A DNA stretch of 64,000 bases from Halobaculum limi (GCF_029490015.1 NZ_CP120468.1:1736001-1800000), one strand, 5' to 3'; counted from the stretch's first letter, positions 25,433-34,616 are shown. The notes: generated by a model not told the origin, from the letters alone. Numbers and translations are program-made.

Positions 25433-27109
25433 TTACTCCCCGTCGCCGTCGCCGCCTTCGTGCCCGGTGCCGCCAGGGCCGAACACCGACGACAGACGCT
25501 CGCGGAACTCCTCGAACTCCGCGAGTTCTTCGTTGACGGACGCGAGGTCCGCACGCAGTTCCGAGAGTTCGTCGTCGGCCATCGCGGAGACGGACTCGAT
25601 CTCGTCGCGGATCTGCGTGAGTTCCTCGCGCATCTCTGCGACCGCCTCGTCTTCGTCGGCGACCTCTTCGGAGAGGTCGTCGAGGTCGGCCTGCACGTCT
25701 GCCAGCGACGACTCCAACTGCTCGCTGGTCTCCGTGACGTCGCCACGGAGTCCCTCGAGTTCGTCGTAGACGGCGTCGATCTCTTCGTCGACGCTCGCCG
25801 TGTCCTCGCGAACGGACGCGACCTGCTCGGAGAGCGACTCCCGTTCGTCGGCCGCAGCGTCCAGTTCCGTCCACGTCTCGTCGATAGACTCCGAGAGTTC
25901 GTCCAGGTCGGCCTGCAGGCCGTCCATCCACTCGCTGGCGAGACCGTTCTCGTCGATGAACTCCTCCAGTGCGTCGGAGTAGGCCGTCATATCTTCGACC
26001 TTCGATTGGAGTCGCGAGATGCGGGCGTCGACGCTGGTCGAGTGGTCGAGTTCCAGTTCGGCTTTCAGCGTCTCGCGGTCGGCCTCCGAGACGTTGCCCG
26101 CGCGCAGTTCCTCTGCCAGCGCCGCCGCGACACCGCCCGCGGCGACGCCGGCGGCCGCGTCGACCGCCGCGTCGTCGTCATCGCTGTCGGCGTCGGACTC
26201 CACTGCCGCGTCGACCGGTTGCTCTTCGCCGCTCGCGTCTTCGTCGAGTTCCAACGGTTCGGGCGCCCCTTCTGCTTCTTCGTCGACAGCCTCTGCTTCT
26301 TCGTCGACAGCCTCTGCTTCTTCGTCGACGGTCTCGTCCTCGGCGGCAGCCTCATCGAGGTCGAGCATCGGTGCGTCTTCGTCGGCTTCGTCGGCTTCTG
26401 CCTCCATCTCGTCGACCGCTTCCGGCTCGCCATCGAGGTCGAGGAGGTCGTCGCCGTCCCCGGGGTCGTCGTGGTCGTCGTCGACCATCTCCCCACCGAG
26501 TGGGTCGTCTGCGGTCGACTCCTCGGATCCGTCGAGGTCGAGGAGGTCGTCGACGTCCTCGTCGTCGGATTCGGCGTCCGCGTCTGTCTCGTCGACCTCG
26601 TCGTCGGCCAACGCCTGCTCTACTTCGAGGTCTGCCTCCAACTCCGAGTGGCCACCGTTGTCGTCACCGGCGAGGAGGTCACGGACGGCCCGCGAGGAGT
26701 CGTCACCGATGGCCTCCTCGACGTCGCCGACCGGGTCGTCGTCCTCGTCGACTTCCGACACGGTCGGATCGCCGAGGAATCGCCCGCCCTCCGCGGGGTC
26801 GTCCGTCCGGATGCCGTACACCGTCGTCACCTGCTCGCCCGGGTCGAGGCGACGGCGGTACTCGACGCGGTGGTCCTGATACGCCGTCCAGTGTTCGGAC
26901 TCGTACTCCGGGTGGAAGCCGATGCGGTCCATCGGGAAGTCCTCGGGGATGTAGTCGACGAGGCGGAACTCCGTGGCGTCGTCTCGCTCCGACCGGAGGG
27001 TGAACTCGATAGCCGGGACGGGGAACTCGTCGGCGCTGAATCGTTTCTCGACGGTGACGCCGTCGGCGTCGACCGTGACGACATCGTGAGCATTGGGGCC
27101 CTGACTCAT
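25433..27109 (-). CDS. Acidic coiled-coil protein with N-terminal globular domain
   Basis: 558 residues. Residues 1-105 form a globular beta-rich domain (VTVEKRFSADEFPVPAIEFTL through DPGEQVTTVYGIRT). Residues 110-320 are disordered and extremely acidic, with repeated DLLDLDG motifs and three tandem EEAEAVD units (21-bp DNA repeat at 26271-26333). From about 345 to 545 there is a long heptad-rich coiled coil. An Ala/Gly run (VDAAAGVAAGGVAAAL) before it is too weak for a clear membrane helix. The layout suggests a scaffold or chromosome/envelope structural protein, but I recognise no family. Confidence 0.75.
   Translation of the reverse strand: MSQGPNAHDVVTVDADGVTVEKRFSADEFPVPAIEFTLRSERDDATEFRLVDYIPEDFPMDRIGFHPEYESEHWTAYQDHRVEYRRRLDPGEQVTTVYGIRTDDPAEGGRFLGDPTVSEVDEDDDPVGDVEEAIGDDSSRAVRDLLAGDDNGGHSELEADLEVEQALADDEVDETDADAESDDEDVDDLLDLDGSEESTADDPLGGEMVDDDHDDPGDGDDLLDLDGEPEAVDEMEAEADEADEDAPMLDLDEAAAEDETVDEEAEAVDEEAEAVDEEAEGAPEPLELDEDASGEEQPVDAAVESDADSDDDDAAVDAAAGVAAGGVAAALAEELRAGNVSEADRETLKAELELDHSTSVDARISRLQSKVEDMTAYSDALEEFIDENGLASEWMDGLQADLDELSESIDETWTELDAAADERESLSEQVASVREDTASVDEEIDAVYDELEGLRGDVTETSEQLESSLADVQADLDDLSEEVADEDEAVAEMREELTQIRDEIESVSAMADDELSELRADLASVNEELAEFEEFRERLSSVFGPGGTGHEGGDGDGE
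26271..26333 (+). repeat. Three tandem 21-bp coding repeats
   Basis: Unit tctgcttcttcgtcgacagc plus c, the third copy with a changed end. On the minus strand it encodes three copies of VDEEAEA in the acidic region of the coiled-coil protein. It probably changes length by slippage. Confidence 0.8.
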
Positions 27110-27131
27110 AGATAACCCGAACCGAACACGG

Positions 27132-27139
27132 AATAAAAA
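27132..27139 (-). promoter_or_regulatory. TATA box of the coiled-coil gene
   Basis: TTTTTATT on the minus strand lies 23-30 bases before the ATG at 27109. Confidence 0.5.
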
Positions 27140-27211
27140 GTCACCGGGCCGATTATCGACTTCGCTCTCACGGACGCTCCGGCACGCTGTCAGGCTACTG
27201 CCTCGTTCGCG

Positions 27212-27658
27212 CTACTCGGTGACGACCGTCACCGGAACCTCGGCGTCGAGGATGAGTTCCTGCGTGTCGTCGCCGAACAAGGCCTTCCCGGTCGGCGAGC
27301 GTTTCCGCCCAGCGATGAAGATGTGGTCACAGTCGCGACGCCGCGCCTCTGAGAGGATCGTCTCGACTCGCTCTCCGACCGATCCCGCGGATTCGTAGGG
27401 GACGTCCACGTCTTCGAGTACCTCGCGGCCGATGTCGGATGCGTACGCACGAGCGCCCTCGACAGCCTGCCCGACGCTGTAGGTGGAGTCGCCGCGAGAG
27501 ATCTGTGCCAACTGTTCGCGCTGTTCGTCGTACTCGTCTTCGTCGGTGACGTGCAACAGCGTCAGTTCCGCGTCGACGCCGGCGGCGAGTTCGCCCGCTT
27601 CTCGTGTGAGTGCCTTCGCCGTCTCCGTAGGGCCGACGACCGCGAGTGCGTGGTCCAT
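27212..27658 (-). CDS. Universal stress protein (UspA family)
   Basis: 148 residues, a single Usp domain. It begins DHALAVVGPTETAKAL, and the C-terminal nucleotide-binding signature is CDHIFIAGRKRSPTGKALFGDDTQELI with the G-x2-G-x9-G-S/T-like spacing of ATP-binding members. The rest is the expected alternating alpha/beta pattern. A second, longer family member lies at 55424-55930. Confidence 0.9.
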   Translation of the reverse strand: MDHALAVVGPTETAKALTREAGELAAGVDAELTLLHVTDEDEYDEQREQLAQISRGDSTYSVGQAVEGARAYASDIGREVLEDVDVPYESAGSVGERVETILSEARRRDCDHIFIAGRKRSPTGKALFGDDTQELILDAEVPVTVVTE

Positions 27659-27715
27659 ACCCGGCAGTGTGTGATCTTCGTGAAAAATCCTGCTGGTTCG
27701 AGCGAGGCCGCTCGC

Positions 27716-28567
27716 TCAGAGGTCGACGCGATCGCCGATCTCGACGATTTCGAGTCGCTGGGGGTACTCGAAGCTCCGCGTGTGGTCGTGGAGCGCGGTC
27801 GGGTCCGCGGTCAGACCTTTCCACATGTCCCAGTGGCTGGGGAGCATCCGGTCGGCCCGAAGTGCCTCTGCAATCTCGACAGCCTGGTTCTCGTCGCAGT
27901 ACCAGCGGGTGCGCTGTGGTTCTCGCGTCTCCTTGTCGGGGACGCGCCCGACCGACCCGAACGCGACGACCGCGAGGTCGATGTCGTACTCCTCGCCCAG
28001 GTCCGTGAAGCCGTCGTGGGGTTTGGTGTCGCCACCGTGGAAGATCGTCGCGTCGCCGTGGCGGATGACGTAGCCGACGGGGTGGGTCGCGTCGGCGTCG
28101 TGGACGCGCACCACGTCAACGTCGAAGCCGCCGACGGCGAACGAGTCGCCCTCCTCGATTTCGACCAACTGGTCGGTGTCGACGTCCCAGTTGTCGGTCC
28201 ACCCCTCTTCGTCGGTGACCGCTAGCGAGTCGTCGGCGGCGTAGAAGTTACACCCAGAGTTCGCGAGGATCGGTGCCTGCGAGGGGCCGTGCGTGTGGTC
28301 GGTGTGTTCGTGTGTCGCCAGCACCGCGTCGGCGTCGAACACGTCGTGCGGGTCGAACGGCACGGGGATCATCCGCACCGTCCGCGGCGGGTCACCGAGG
28401 CCAACGTACGGGTCGATCCAGAGACTCGTCTCGTCGCTGGCCTTCAGGACGAAGCCGTTACAGCCGAGATACCACACCGACACGCCGTCGGGTTCGGCCG
28501 CTTCGATGGTTCGCGGGAGCCAGTCGCCCCAGTCGGAGGTGATGGTCGGATCGCTCGTATCGCTCAT
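27716..28567 (-). CDS. Metallo-beta-lactamase fold hydrolase (UlaG-like)
   Basis: 283 residues. ATG 28567 is preferred over a GTG six codons upstream. MBL metal ligands are visible: LATHEHTDHTHG near residue 107, then ATIFHGGDTKPHDGF with the bridging Asp and LPSHWDMWKG with the last His. YLGCNGFVLKASDETSLWIDPY is typical of the UlaG (L-ascorbate-6-phosphate lactonase) branch. The true substrate in haloarchaea is unknown; no ascorbate genes are nearby. Confidence 0.88.
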   Translation of the reverse strand: MSDTSDPTITSDWGDWLPRTIEAAEPDGVSVWYLGCNGFVLKASDETSLWIDPYVGLGDPPRTVRMIPVPFDPHDVFDADAVLATHEHTDHTHGPSQAPILANSGCNFYAADDSLAVTDEEGWTDNWDVDTDQLVEIEEGDSFAVGGFDVDVVRVHDADATHPVGYVIRHGDATIFHGGDTKPHDGFTDLGEEYDIDLAVVAFGSVGRVPDKETREPQRTRWYCDENQAVEIAEALRADRMLPSHWDMWKGLTADPTALHDHTRSFEYPQRLEIVEIGDRVDL

Positions 28568-28933
28568 ACGAGCCGTTTCTGACACCGGCAGGTAAGCCTT
28601 GTCGACTCGCGGACACCGCAGACTGCACCGCCGGGGTAGGCGGCGATTCGAGACGGTTAGCCAGTCTCGATTTCGAGTACGGTGGTGGTTCCGCGTCGTT
28701 TGTCGTCGGGTAACTCGACGGAACGGCGCATGTAACTATGACACTTGATACCGTCCCCCGAAAGCATATGGTTGAGAAGTCGAACGACCAAAATATGGAG
28801 CGGGGAGCACATCGCACACTAGAGTTCGCGTCGATGCGGCACAACATCGCCGAGTGCGTCGCACGTCTTGACGTGCAGACGTTCGGTCTCGGGCGGCAGA
28901 ACTGACGGTCGGCGGTCCGGCCGCGACCGAGGG
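28568..28933. other. 366-base intergenic region
   Basis: Between two minus-strand genes. It contains a 55-codon open frame on the plus strand (28738-28905) with mixed third-position composition and a basic product unlike halophilic proteins, which I do not accept as a gene. No repeat or clear promoter was seen. Confidence 0.4.
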
Positions 28934-29533
28934 TCAGTCGCGGACCCACTGGTAGAGGTCGTGCCCGACCATCCCGAGACCGGGGAGGGTGACGACCCAG
29001 CCGAGGAGACCACCGACGAGTGGGATCGACGAGAGGAGGCCGACCACCAGTGACCCGATGAGGACGCTCCGACCGCTCGCCGCTGGGGCGTCACCGACAA
29101 CGCTCCCAGCGAGAACGACGGTTACGGCGGACGCAACGAGAAAGACTCCCGCGAACACGAACACACCAGGGAGTGCGAGGATGATGCCGACGAGGCTGAA
29201 CACGAGTGCGAACAACGTGACTGGAACGCCGACGCTGACGAGTACACCCCAGATAGTCGACTGTCTCGGATCGGTCCGGAACTGTGCGACCTTGCGGTCG
29301 GCGTAGTCCGGACCGAATACGAGGAGCAGACCGCCGAGGATCACGTTTCCGACGACGTTTCCGAGGATCCACCTCCCGTACTCGGGGGAGATTCCAAGCG
29401 AGGAACGCAGGTCGCCGACACCGGACTGGGCGACGGCGATGTCGCTCCCGATGGCGAGGAACGTGGCAACGAACGTGAGCGCGGCTACGGTGGCGACGGC
29501 GGCGCTCACCGTACGCGGGCGTGTGGAGGGCAT
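28934..29533 (-). CDS. Hypothetical membrane protein, four to five helices
   Basis: 199 residues from ATG 29533. An N-terminal hydrophobic segment (VATVAALTFVATFLAIGSDI) may be a signal or anchor. Further membrane helices are at about 57-77, 95-125, 125-150 and 160-185. The Gly-rich C-terminal text (SIPLVGGLLGWVVTLPGLGMV) resembles domains found at the end of haloarchaeal bactofilin-like and polymer-forming proteins. No function recognised. Confidence 0.75.
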   Translation of the reverse strand: MPSTRPRTVSAAVATVAALTFVATFLAIGSDIAVAQSGVGDLRSSLGISPEYGRWILGNVVGNVILGGLLLVFGPDYADRKVAQFRTDPRQSTIWGVLVSVGVPVTLFALVFSLVGIILALPGVFVFAGVFLVASAVTVVLAGSVVGDAPAASGRSVLIGSLVVGLLSSIPLVGGLLGWVVTLPGLGMVGHDLYQWVRD

Positions 29534-29596
29534 CAGAGACACCGGCGCTAGCGGCCAGTGTATAGCTTGTGATCGTTCGCTGTCAGATTCCGCGGC

Positions 29597-30634
29597 TCAC
29601 CACGTGCCGTGGAACGTGTCGAACTCCAGATCCTCGAGCGGCTTGTTGCCGACGGCGATTTCGTACTCGCCGGGCGTGAGCATCGGCTTGTGGAATCGGG
29701 GGCCGTCGTCGGTCGTGATCCGGGGGCATCCGGTGTTGACGAACGCGTCGAAGTCGAAGTTGCGCAGGCGGTCGGGCGTCACCTCGTCCATCGTGATGAG
29801 GTGAGCGTTCTCGTTGTTCTCGACGATCTCTTCGGCCTTCTCCCACCGGCCCTGGCCGATCTTGGTGCAGAAGATGACGCCGAAGGTGTCGGCGTCCATC
29901 GCGCGGTGGACCGCGCCGTAGCGCTGTTTCAGGAACTTCTCGGTGTCCGCGACCTTCACGACGTTGTTGACGGGGTCGCCGATGACGACCGTCTTGTCGG
30001 GGTGTTCCATCGCGAGCCCCAGCGGGTGGAACTTGCCGCCGCCGACGTACAGCACCTGGTCGGCGTCGATGTCGGCGCTGGCGTAGTTGCAGCCGAGCAC
30101 CTGTCCCTCGTGGGTGAGGCGGTCGTCGCCGCGGCGGGTGTGGACCTCGTAGCCGCGCTCTTCCAGCCACTCGACCATATCGCCGAAGAGGTTCATGTGC
30201 TGGGCGGTCGTCACGAGACCCACGTCGGGGTCGTCGTCGGGGTCCGCGAGTTCGTCCAACGACTCCTCCATAATCGGGAACGGGTCGACGTTCGAGAAGA
30301 GGGGAACGTAGATGATCTTGTCCGACTCCTTCATCGGCGAGTGGCCGAAGTGGACGAACACGTCACAGCGACGCATCAGGTAGGTGTCGAGGTCGCACGC
30401 ACCGTAACACGGCTGACCCGAGATGAGGTAGGTGACGTCTTCGGTGAGTTCGCGGAGGTCGTCGGCGACCGCGGGCGCGCGGCGCTTCAGGCCTTCGGGG
30501 AACTGGAGGCCGACCTTGTCGGCGTCTCGCTCTTCGACCGCCTCGACAATCCGGTCGAGTTCGTAGTCCCACTCGCGGTCGTGTTTGAGCGACATCCCCG
30601 TCTTGGTGAGGTCGCCCTCGCTGCGCTGGCTCAT
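29597..30634 (-). CDS. dph2: Diphthamide synthase Dph2 (2-(3-amino-3-carboxypropyl)histidine synthase)
   Basis: 345 residues from ATG 30634. Three cysteines in three similar domains bind the [4Fe-4S] cluster: SGQPCYGACDL, LGCNYASADI and NTGCPRITTDD. The enzyme cleaves SAM non-canonically and moves its 3-amino-3-carboxypropyl group to a His of elongation factor 2, the first step of diphthamide synthesis. The archaeal enzyme is a homodimer, replacing eukaryotic Dph1/Dph2. The longer frame to 30703 has no conserved sequence. The PhzF gene is divergent, 111 bases away. Confidence 0.95.
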   Translation of the reverse strand: MSQRSEGDLTKTGMSLKHDREWDYELDRIVEAVEERDADKVGLQFPEGLKRRAPAVADDLRELTEDVTYLISGQPCYGACDLDTYLMRRCDVFVHFGHSPMKESDKIIYVPLFSNVDPFPIMEESLDELADPDDDPDVGLVTTAQHMNLFGDMVEWLEERGYEVHTRRGDDRLTHEGQVLGCNYASADIDADQVLYVGGGKFHPLGLAMEHPDKTVVIGDPVNNVVKVADTEKFLKQRYGAVHRAMDADTFGVIFCTKIGQGRWEKAEEIVENNENAHLITMDEVTPDRLRNFDFDAFVNTGCPRITTDDGPRFHKPMLTPGEYEIAVGNKPLEDLEFDTFHGTW

Positions 30635-30745
30635 TGCACCGGGGTAACGAACGGAGGCGGTTAAGCGACGCGCTCCGGGAATCTCCGCGCGACGGACTCT
30701 CACGGGGGCGACACCGACTTCCCACCGGACGGTGAGAGTAGGGGT

Positions 30746-31729
30746 ATGACCGACGACTCACCTCGCCGCGTCGACGCCGATGGCGACCGTGGCGACCGCA
30801 CCGACACCGTTCGCGGGACTCGCTACCACGTCGTCGACGTGTTCACTCGTGGCGACGACCGCTACACGGGGAACCAACTTGGCGTCTTCCACGACACCGC
30901 CGACCTCTCGGCGGCCGACTGCCTCGCGATCACTCGTGAGACGAACTTCTCTGAGTGCACCTTCGTCGACGGTCGTTCGGCGGGCGGGTTCGACGTCCGC
31001 ATCTTCGACCCCGTCGAGGAGATTCCGTTCGCGGGTCACCCCACGCTCGGCACCGCGGCGGTCGTGCGCGAACTCGTCGAGCAGGCAGGCGCCGCCGGTG
31101 CCGGTGAGAACGTGACGCTGAATCTCGGGGTCGGCCCCATCGACGTGTGGGTGGAGCGACCCGACGGCGACGCGACCGCCGCGGGCGAGGCCGCCGAAGA
31201 GCACTGGATGCGGCAGATCCCACCAGAATTCGGTGAGACGGTCCCCGCAGACGCCATCGCACCGGCACTCGGACTCGACACCGACGCGGTTGCAGACGGT
31301 TACCCGGTTCAGTCGGTGTCGACCGGCCTCCCGACGCTCGTGATCCCACTGGCGTCGGTCGCGGCCGTCGAACGCGCGTCGACGACGCGGCCGGCGTACG
31401 ACGAGGTACTCGACACTTACGGCGATCACAACCTCCTCGTCGTCGCGCGCGGCGGCGTCGACGGCGGCGACCTGCACGCCCGCGTGTTTGCCGATTACGC
31501 TGGCGTGCCCGAAGACCCCGCGACGGGGTCGGCCGCTGGCTGTCTCGCCGGGTGGCTCCTCGAACACGAGTTCCTCGGAGATGGGCCGGTCGCTGCGACG
31601 GTCGAACAGGGGTACGAGATGGGCCGCCCATCGCGACTCCAACTCCGGGCACACCGCGGCGACGACGGCGACCCGATCGTCGAGGTCGGTGGACGGGCGG
31701 TTCCCGTCGCCGAGGGACGGCTACTGTAA
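30746..31729 (+). CDS. PhzF-family isomerase
   Basis: 327 residues. Family marks: an N-terminal VVDVFTRGDDRYTGNQLGVF, the catalytic Glu in TNFSECTFVDG, FAGHPTLGTAAVV in the first lobe and ARVFADYAGVPEDPATGSAAGCLA in the second. Two related alpha/beta-barrel halves form the diaminopimelate-epimerase fold, which isomerises substrates by acid-base proton shifts. Not a phenazine maker here, as no phz genes are near; substrate unknown. Confidence 0.92.
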   Translation: MTDDSPRRVDADGDRGDRTDTVRGTRYHVVDVFTRGDDRYTGNQLGVFHDTADLSAADCLAITRETNFSECTFVDGRSAGGFDVRIFDPVEEIPFAGHPTLGTAAVVRELVEQAGAAGAGENVTLNLGVGPIDVWVERPDGDATAAGEAAEEHWMRQIPPEFGETVPADAIAPALGLDTDAVADGYPVQSVSTGLPTLVIPLASVAAVERASTTRPAYDEVLDTYGDHNLLVVARGGVDGGDLHARVFADYAGVPEDPATGSAAGCLAGWLLEHEFLGDGPVAATVEQGYEMGRPSRLQLRAHRGDDGDPIVEVGGRAVPVAEGRLL

Positions 31730-31749
31730 CGGGGGCATCGGCACCGGGG

Positions 31750-32769
31750 TCAGACGCCCGGGACCAACGCGGTCACGCCGAGCGTCTCTAACACCATCCA
31801 GAGGAGGAACACCCCGTACAGTGCGAGCAGTCCGACCGCCTCCGTGCGGTCGAGTTCGAGGTCCGTGCGCGTAACGACGAGAAAGCCGAGCGTTGCGATT
31901 GTCAGAAAGCCCATCATCGGAACGGCTGTCCCGAAGTCGAGGTCGATCTGTCCGGCAGGCACGAGGAGAACGCCGACCGGAATGGCGACCAGCAGGTCGA
32001 AGGTGTTGCTCCCGAGGACGTTCGCGAGGCTGGTCGGTCCGCGCCCCGCCTCGGCCGCACGAACCGAGACGACCGTGTCCGGGAGGCTCGTGCCCGCGGC
32101 GACGACTGTCAGCCCCCAGACGGCCGACGGGACGCCCAGAATCTCCTCCAGCGACACCGCCGCCTCGACGAGTGCCTCGACACCGACGAGAATCCCGAGG
32201 ATCGACCCGACGAGGAACAGCCACTGACGACCCACGTTCACGTCGTCAACCTCGGGAGCGTCGTAGTCCGACACGTCCTGTGCCTGGATGAAGAGGTACA
32301 CCCCGTACAGAGCGAGCGGAATGAGCGCGAGCGGACGCGTCAACGTGGAGACGAGGCCGTCGCCCACCGGCTGTGGCGTGTAGATCACTCCGAGCGAGAA
32401 GGTGAGGAGCAACACCGCGACCGCGAGCATATAGAACTGCGTCTCCTTGTACACCACGTCGCGGTCGGCCCGCAGTCCACGGCCACGGAGCGCGCTCCAC
32501 CCGGGAATGACGAGGATGTTGAACACCGCGGAGCCAACGATCGCACCGACACCGAGGTCGAAGTTGTCGTACAACAGCACGGAGAAGACGACGCTCGTCA
32601 GTTCAGGGAACGACGACCCGATGGCCGCGATGACGGCGCCTTGCACGACCGCAGGAAGGCCGTAGTGAGCGCCGAGACGCTCGCTCGCGGACTCTAGTCG
32701 CCCACCGGCGACCCAGACGATTGCCGTCCCGACGATGATGAGTCCGATGGCCGCCGGAAGTGAAACCAT
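31750..32769 (-). CDS. Sodium/calcium exchanger family membrane protein
   Basis: 339 residues, about 10 helices. The two alpha-repeats read GSSFPELTSVVFSVL with GAIVGSAVFNIL and GTSLPDTVVSVRAA with ANVLGSNTFDLL. The second repeat has Asp in place of the usual Glu (GTSLPD), and the first has GSSFPE, so the cation site differs from that of the 3695-4723 antiporter. It converges with the PhzF gene. Confidence 0.9.
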   Translation of the reverse strand: MVSLPAAIGLIIVGTAIVWVAGGRLESASERLGAHYGLPAVVQGAVIAAIGSSFPELTSVVFSVLLYDNFDLGVGAIVGSAVFNILVIPGWSALRGRGLRADRDVVYKETQFYMLAVAVLLLTFSLGVIYTPQPVGDGLVSTLTRPLALIPLALYGVYLFIQAQDVSDYDAPEVDDVNVGRQWLFLVGSILGILVGVEALVEAAVSLEEILGVPSAVWGLTVVAAGTSLPDTVVSVRAAEAGRGPTSLANVLGSNTFDLLVAIPVGVLLVPAGQIDLDFGTAVPMMGFLTIATLGFLVVTRTDLELDRTEAVGLLALYGVFLLWMVLETLGVTALVPGV

Positions 32770-32843
32770 ACACACGCTCCGGCGGCGGCGCTCCTAAAAG
32801 GCTGGTGAACGCATCGACGTGCGGTCCCCGCGGCGTCGGTGAC

Positions 32844-33470
32844 TCAGGCGATGTCGCGAGAGGTGTCGATGGCGACCTGCTCTTCCAGTTTCAGTTTGAT
32901 CGTCTCGTCGAGCGCACGCCCCCCGCGGAACTTGGGGACCGCGAGTTTGTTCACGACGTCGGTGCCGCGGACCTGCGTGTCCAAGTCCCAGACGACGTCT
33001 GCGACGTGTTTGGTCATCGATCGGTTCTTCGGAACGCCGTCGCCTTTCATCGCGTGGAGGAACGCGACGCTCCCGGTGTTGACCATCGCCGTCTGGAGTT
33101 CGTTGAGGAACCGACGGTAGCGCGAGCGGTCGACTCGCTCTAGCGGGTCGACCACGTCGACGACGAGGTTGGCGTTCTCGGGGAGAGCACTGATCAGGCG
33201 ATTGGCAGCGTCGAGTGGGGCGTCACCGCCGATGTCCCGGACGGTCGGGTTGCCGACGCGCGACCGCGTCCGGTCGATGGCGTCGCTGACGGCCTGGTCC
33301 GACCGGAGCGATGTCAGATACAGCGTGCCGCGGGCGGCCGTGAGTTCGTACAGCAGTAACTCCGACTGACTCGCAGGCTCTGCGGAGAACAACACGATGC
33401 TGCCCGCCGGGAGGCCACCGTCGAGGCGGCGGTCGAGCACCTCGATGCCGGTCGGGAGCCTCCCCTTCAT
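32844..33470 (-). CDS. RecA/KaiC-fold protein lacking the P-loop (RAD55-like)
   Basis: 208 residues. It begins like the RAD55/KaiC family (LPTGIEVLDRRLDGGLPAGSIVLF), but where Walker A should be it has SAEPASQSE, without the GK[ST]. The Walker B-like strand (NLVVDVVDPLER) keeps an Asp. The C-terminus LEEQVAIDTSRDIA is shared with the protein at 63225-63824, so the two are paralogues. Loss of the P-loop argues against ATP hydrolysis; binding or regulation is more likely. It sits 44 bases after the MinD-like gene. Confidence 0.75.
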   Translation of the reverse strand: MKGRLPTGIEVLDRRLDGGLPAGSIVLFSAEPASQSELLLYELTAARGTLYLTSLRSDQAVSDAIDRTRSRVGNPTVRDIGGDAPLDAANRLISALPENANLVVDVVDPLERVDRSRYRRFLNELQTAMVNTGSVAFLHAMKGDGVPKNRSMTKHVADVVWDLDTQVRGTDVVNKLAVPKFRGGRALDETIKLKLEEQVAIDTSRDIA

Positions 33471-33514
33471 ACCACGGACGGACGAACTACGGCGGTATAA
33501 TCGTTTCTCACACT

Positions 33515-34156
33515 TCAGTGATGGATTTTTTCGTCGGGCCGTCGCACGGCGGTGGCCACGTCTCGGTACGCCGCGGCGGTGGTCTCAGAGTCGAGCGGAC
33601 TGTCGGCGTACGGCACACACGCGAGAACCTGGCAGCCGAGGACGGCCTCAACGCCGTCGGGGACGAAGCGTGCGTTGGTGACGACCGCGCCCGCGACGCG
33701 TGTGCCGACCGCCCGCGCCATCGCCGCCGTCCGGGCGGCATCCCGGAGCGACGCCGCACACGGCTCGGTCACGAGGATGGCCGCAGTCGCGACTCGCAGC
33801 GGTGCGACGGCGTCGGGCGCTGTCCCCGCGGGGCAGAGGACGACCGTCTCACGGTCGACGCCGCCCGCGACGGCTCGCAGTCGACGCTCCGGGTCGCGTG
33901 CCATCGGATCTGCTGGTGCTGGCAGAATCTCGACACCGTCGGCGTCGGGGGCTGTGAACGTCGCTTCGTGGGGTGGCCCGGTGTCGGCGGCGGCGGAGCA
34001 CCGCCGTGGACCGCCTGCAAGCGCCCCCAGATCGGGGAGGTCCCAGTCGGCGTCGACGCAGGTGACGGCCGTGCCTGTCGCCGCGAGCGCGCGGGCCAGC
34101 GCGAGCGTGGTCGTCGTCTTTCCAGTGCCGCCTTTTCCGCCGGTGATCGCGAGCAC
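33515..34156 (-). CDS. MinD/ParA-like ATPase
   Basis: 213 residues. The GTG at 34156 is chosen because it starts the protein at LAITGGKGGTGKTTTTLALA, typical of MinD-like proteins; a TTG 14 codons earlier is possible. Deviant Walker A (GKGGTGKTT) is intact, and VDADWDLPDLG gives the switch I Asp. No clear C-terminal amphipathic membrane helix is visible, so it is not a standard division-site MinD. Short haloarchaeal MinD-like proteins act in cell positioning and surface structures, but its role is unknown. Confidence 0.85.
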   Translation of the reverse strand: MLAITGGKGGTGKTTTTLALARALAATGTAVTCVDADWDLPDLGALAGGPRRCSAAADTGPPHEATFTAPDADGVEILPAPADPMARDPERRLRAVAGGVDRETVVLCPAGTAPDAVAPLRVATAAILVTEPCAASLRDAARTAAMARAVGTRVAGAVVTNARFVPDGVEAVLGCQVLACVPYADSPLDSETTAAAYRDVATAVRRPDEKIHH

Positions 34157-34214
34157 GGGGCGACTGCGCCGCTCTCCGATTTCAAGGCACGCACCCAAAA
34201 CAGCGACGGGAGCG

Positions 34215-34616
34215 TTAGTCCTTACAACAGCCGCCCGCCTCGCCGCCGAAGTCGACGATGAGTCGGTCGGAGATGGTCTGGTTTAGCACTTCGAGTCGCG
34301 CCTGCAGGTCGTCTTGCGCGTCGACGTACTCGTTCATCACGTCCAGCGAGTGAAGTTCCTGCTGTGCCTCCTGCACCTTCTGCATCGACTCCTCGTTGGC
34401 CTTCCCGGCCTGCCGCGCGATGGCGAACTCCTGTCGGAGTTGCTCGAACTCCGAGATTCGCGCTTGTGCCTCGTCGTCGGCCTGCACCGCGGCCTTCGCC
34501 TCCTCGAAGCGCCGATACTCGGGCATCTCCGCGATGGCGTCGCCCAACTGCGCTGCGAGGTCCTCGACGGCGTCCTCGCCCGCCGCGGCCTCCGATGCGT
34601 CGGTCTCGATGCTCAT
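34215..34616 (-). CDS. YlbF/YmcA-family protein
   Basis: 133 residues, nearly all helical, with the YlbF family core (LGDAIAEMPEYRRFEEAKAA through NQTISDRLIVDF). The acidic N-terminus is haloarchaeal. The C-terminal GGEAGGCCKD has a Cys-Cys pair that could bind metal or form a disulfide; in bacteria the YlbF-YmcA-YaaT complex carries iron-sulfur clusters and modulates RNase Y mRNA processing. No YaaT partner is in this window. It is 58 bases upstream of the MinD-like gene. Confidence 0.85.
   Translation of the reverse strand: MSIETDASEAAAGEDAVEDLAAQLGDAIAEMPEYRRFEEAKAAVQADDEAQARISEFEQLRQEFAIARQAGKANEESMQKVQEAQQELHSLDVMNEYVDAQDDLQARLEVLNQTISDRLIVDFGGEAGGCCKD

Noticed and set aside
28738-28905. 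55-codon open frame on the plus strand
   Set aside because: Basic product, mixed third-position bases, no TATA box or ribosome site, and no recognisable motif.
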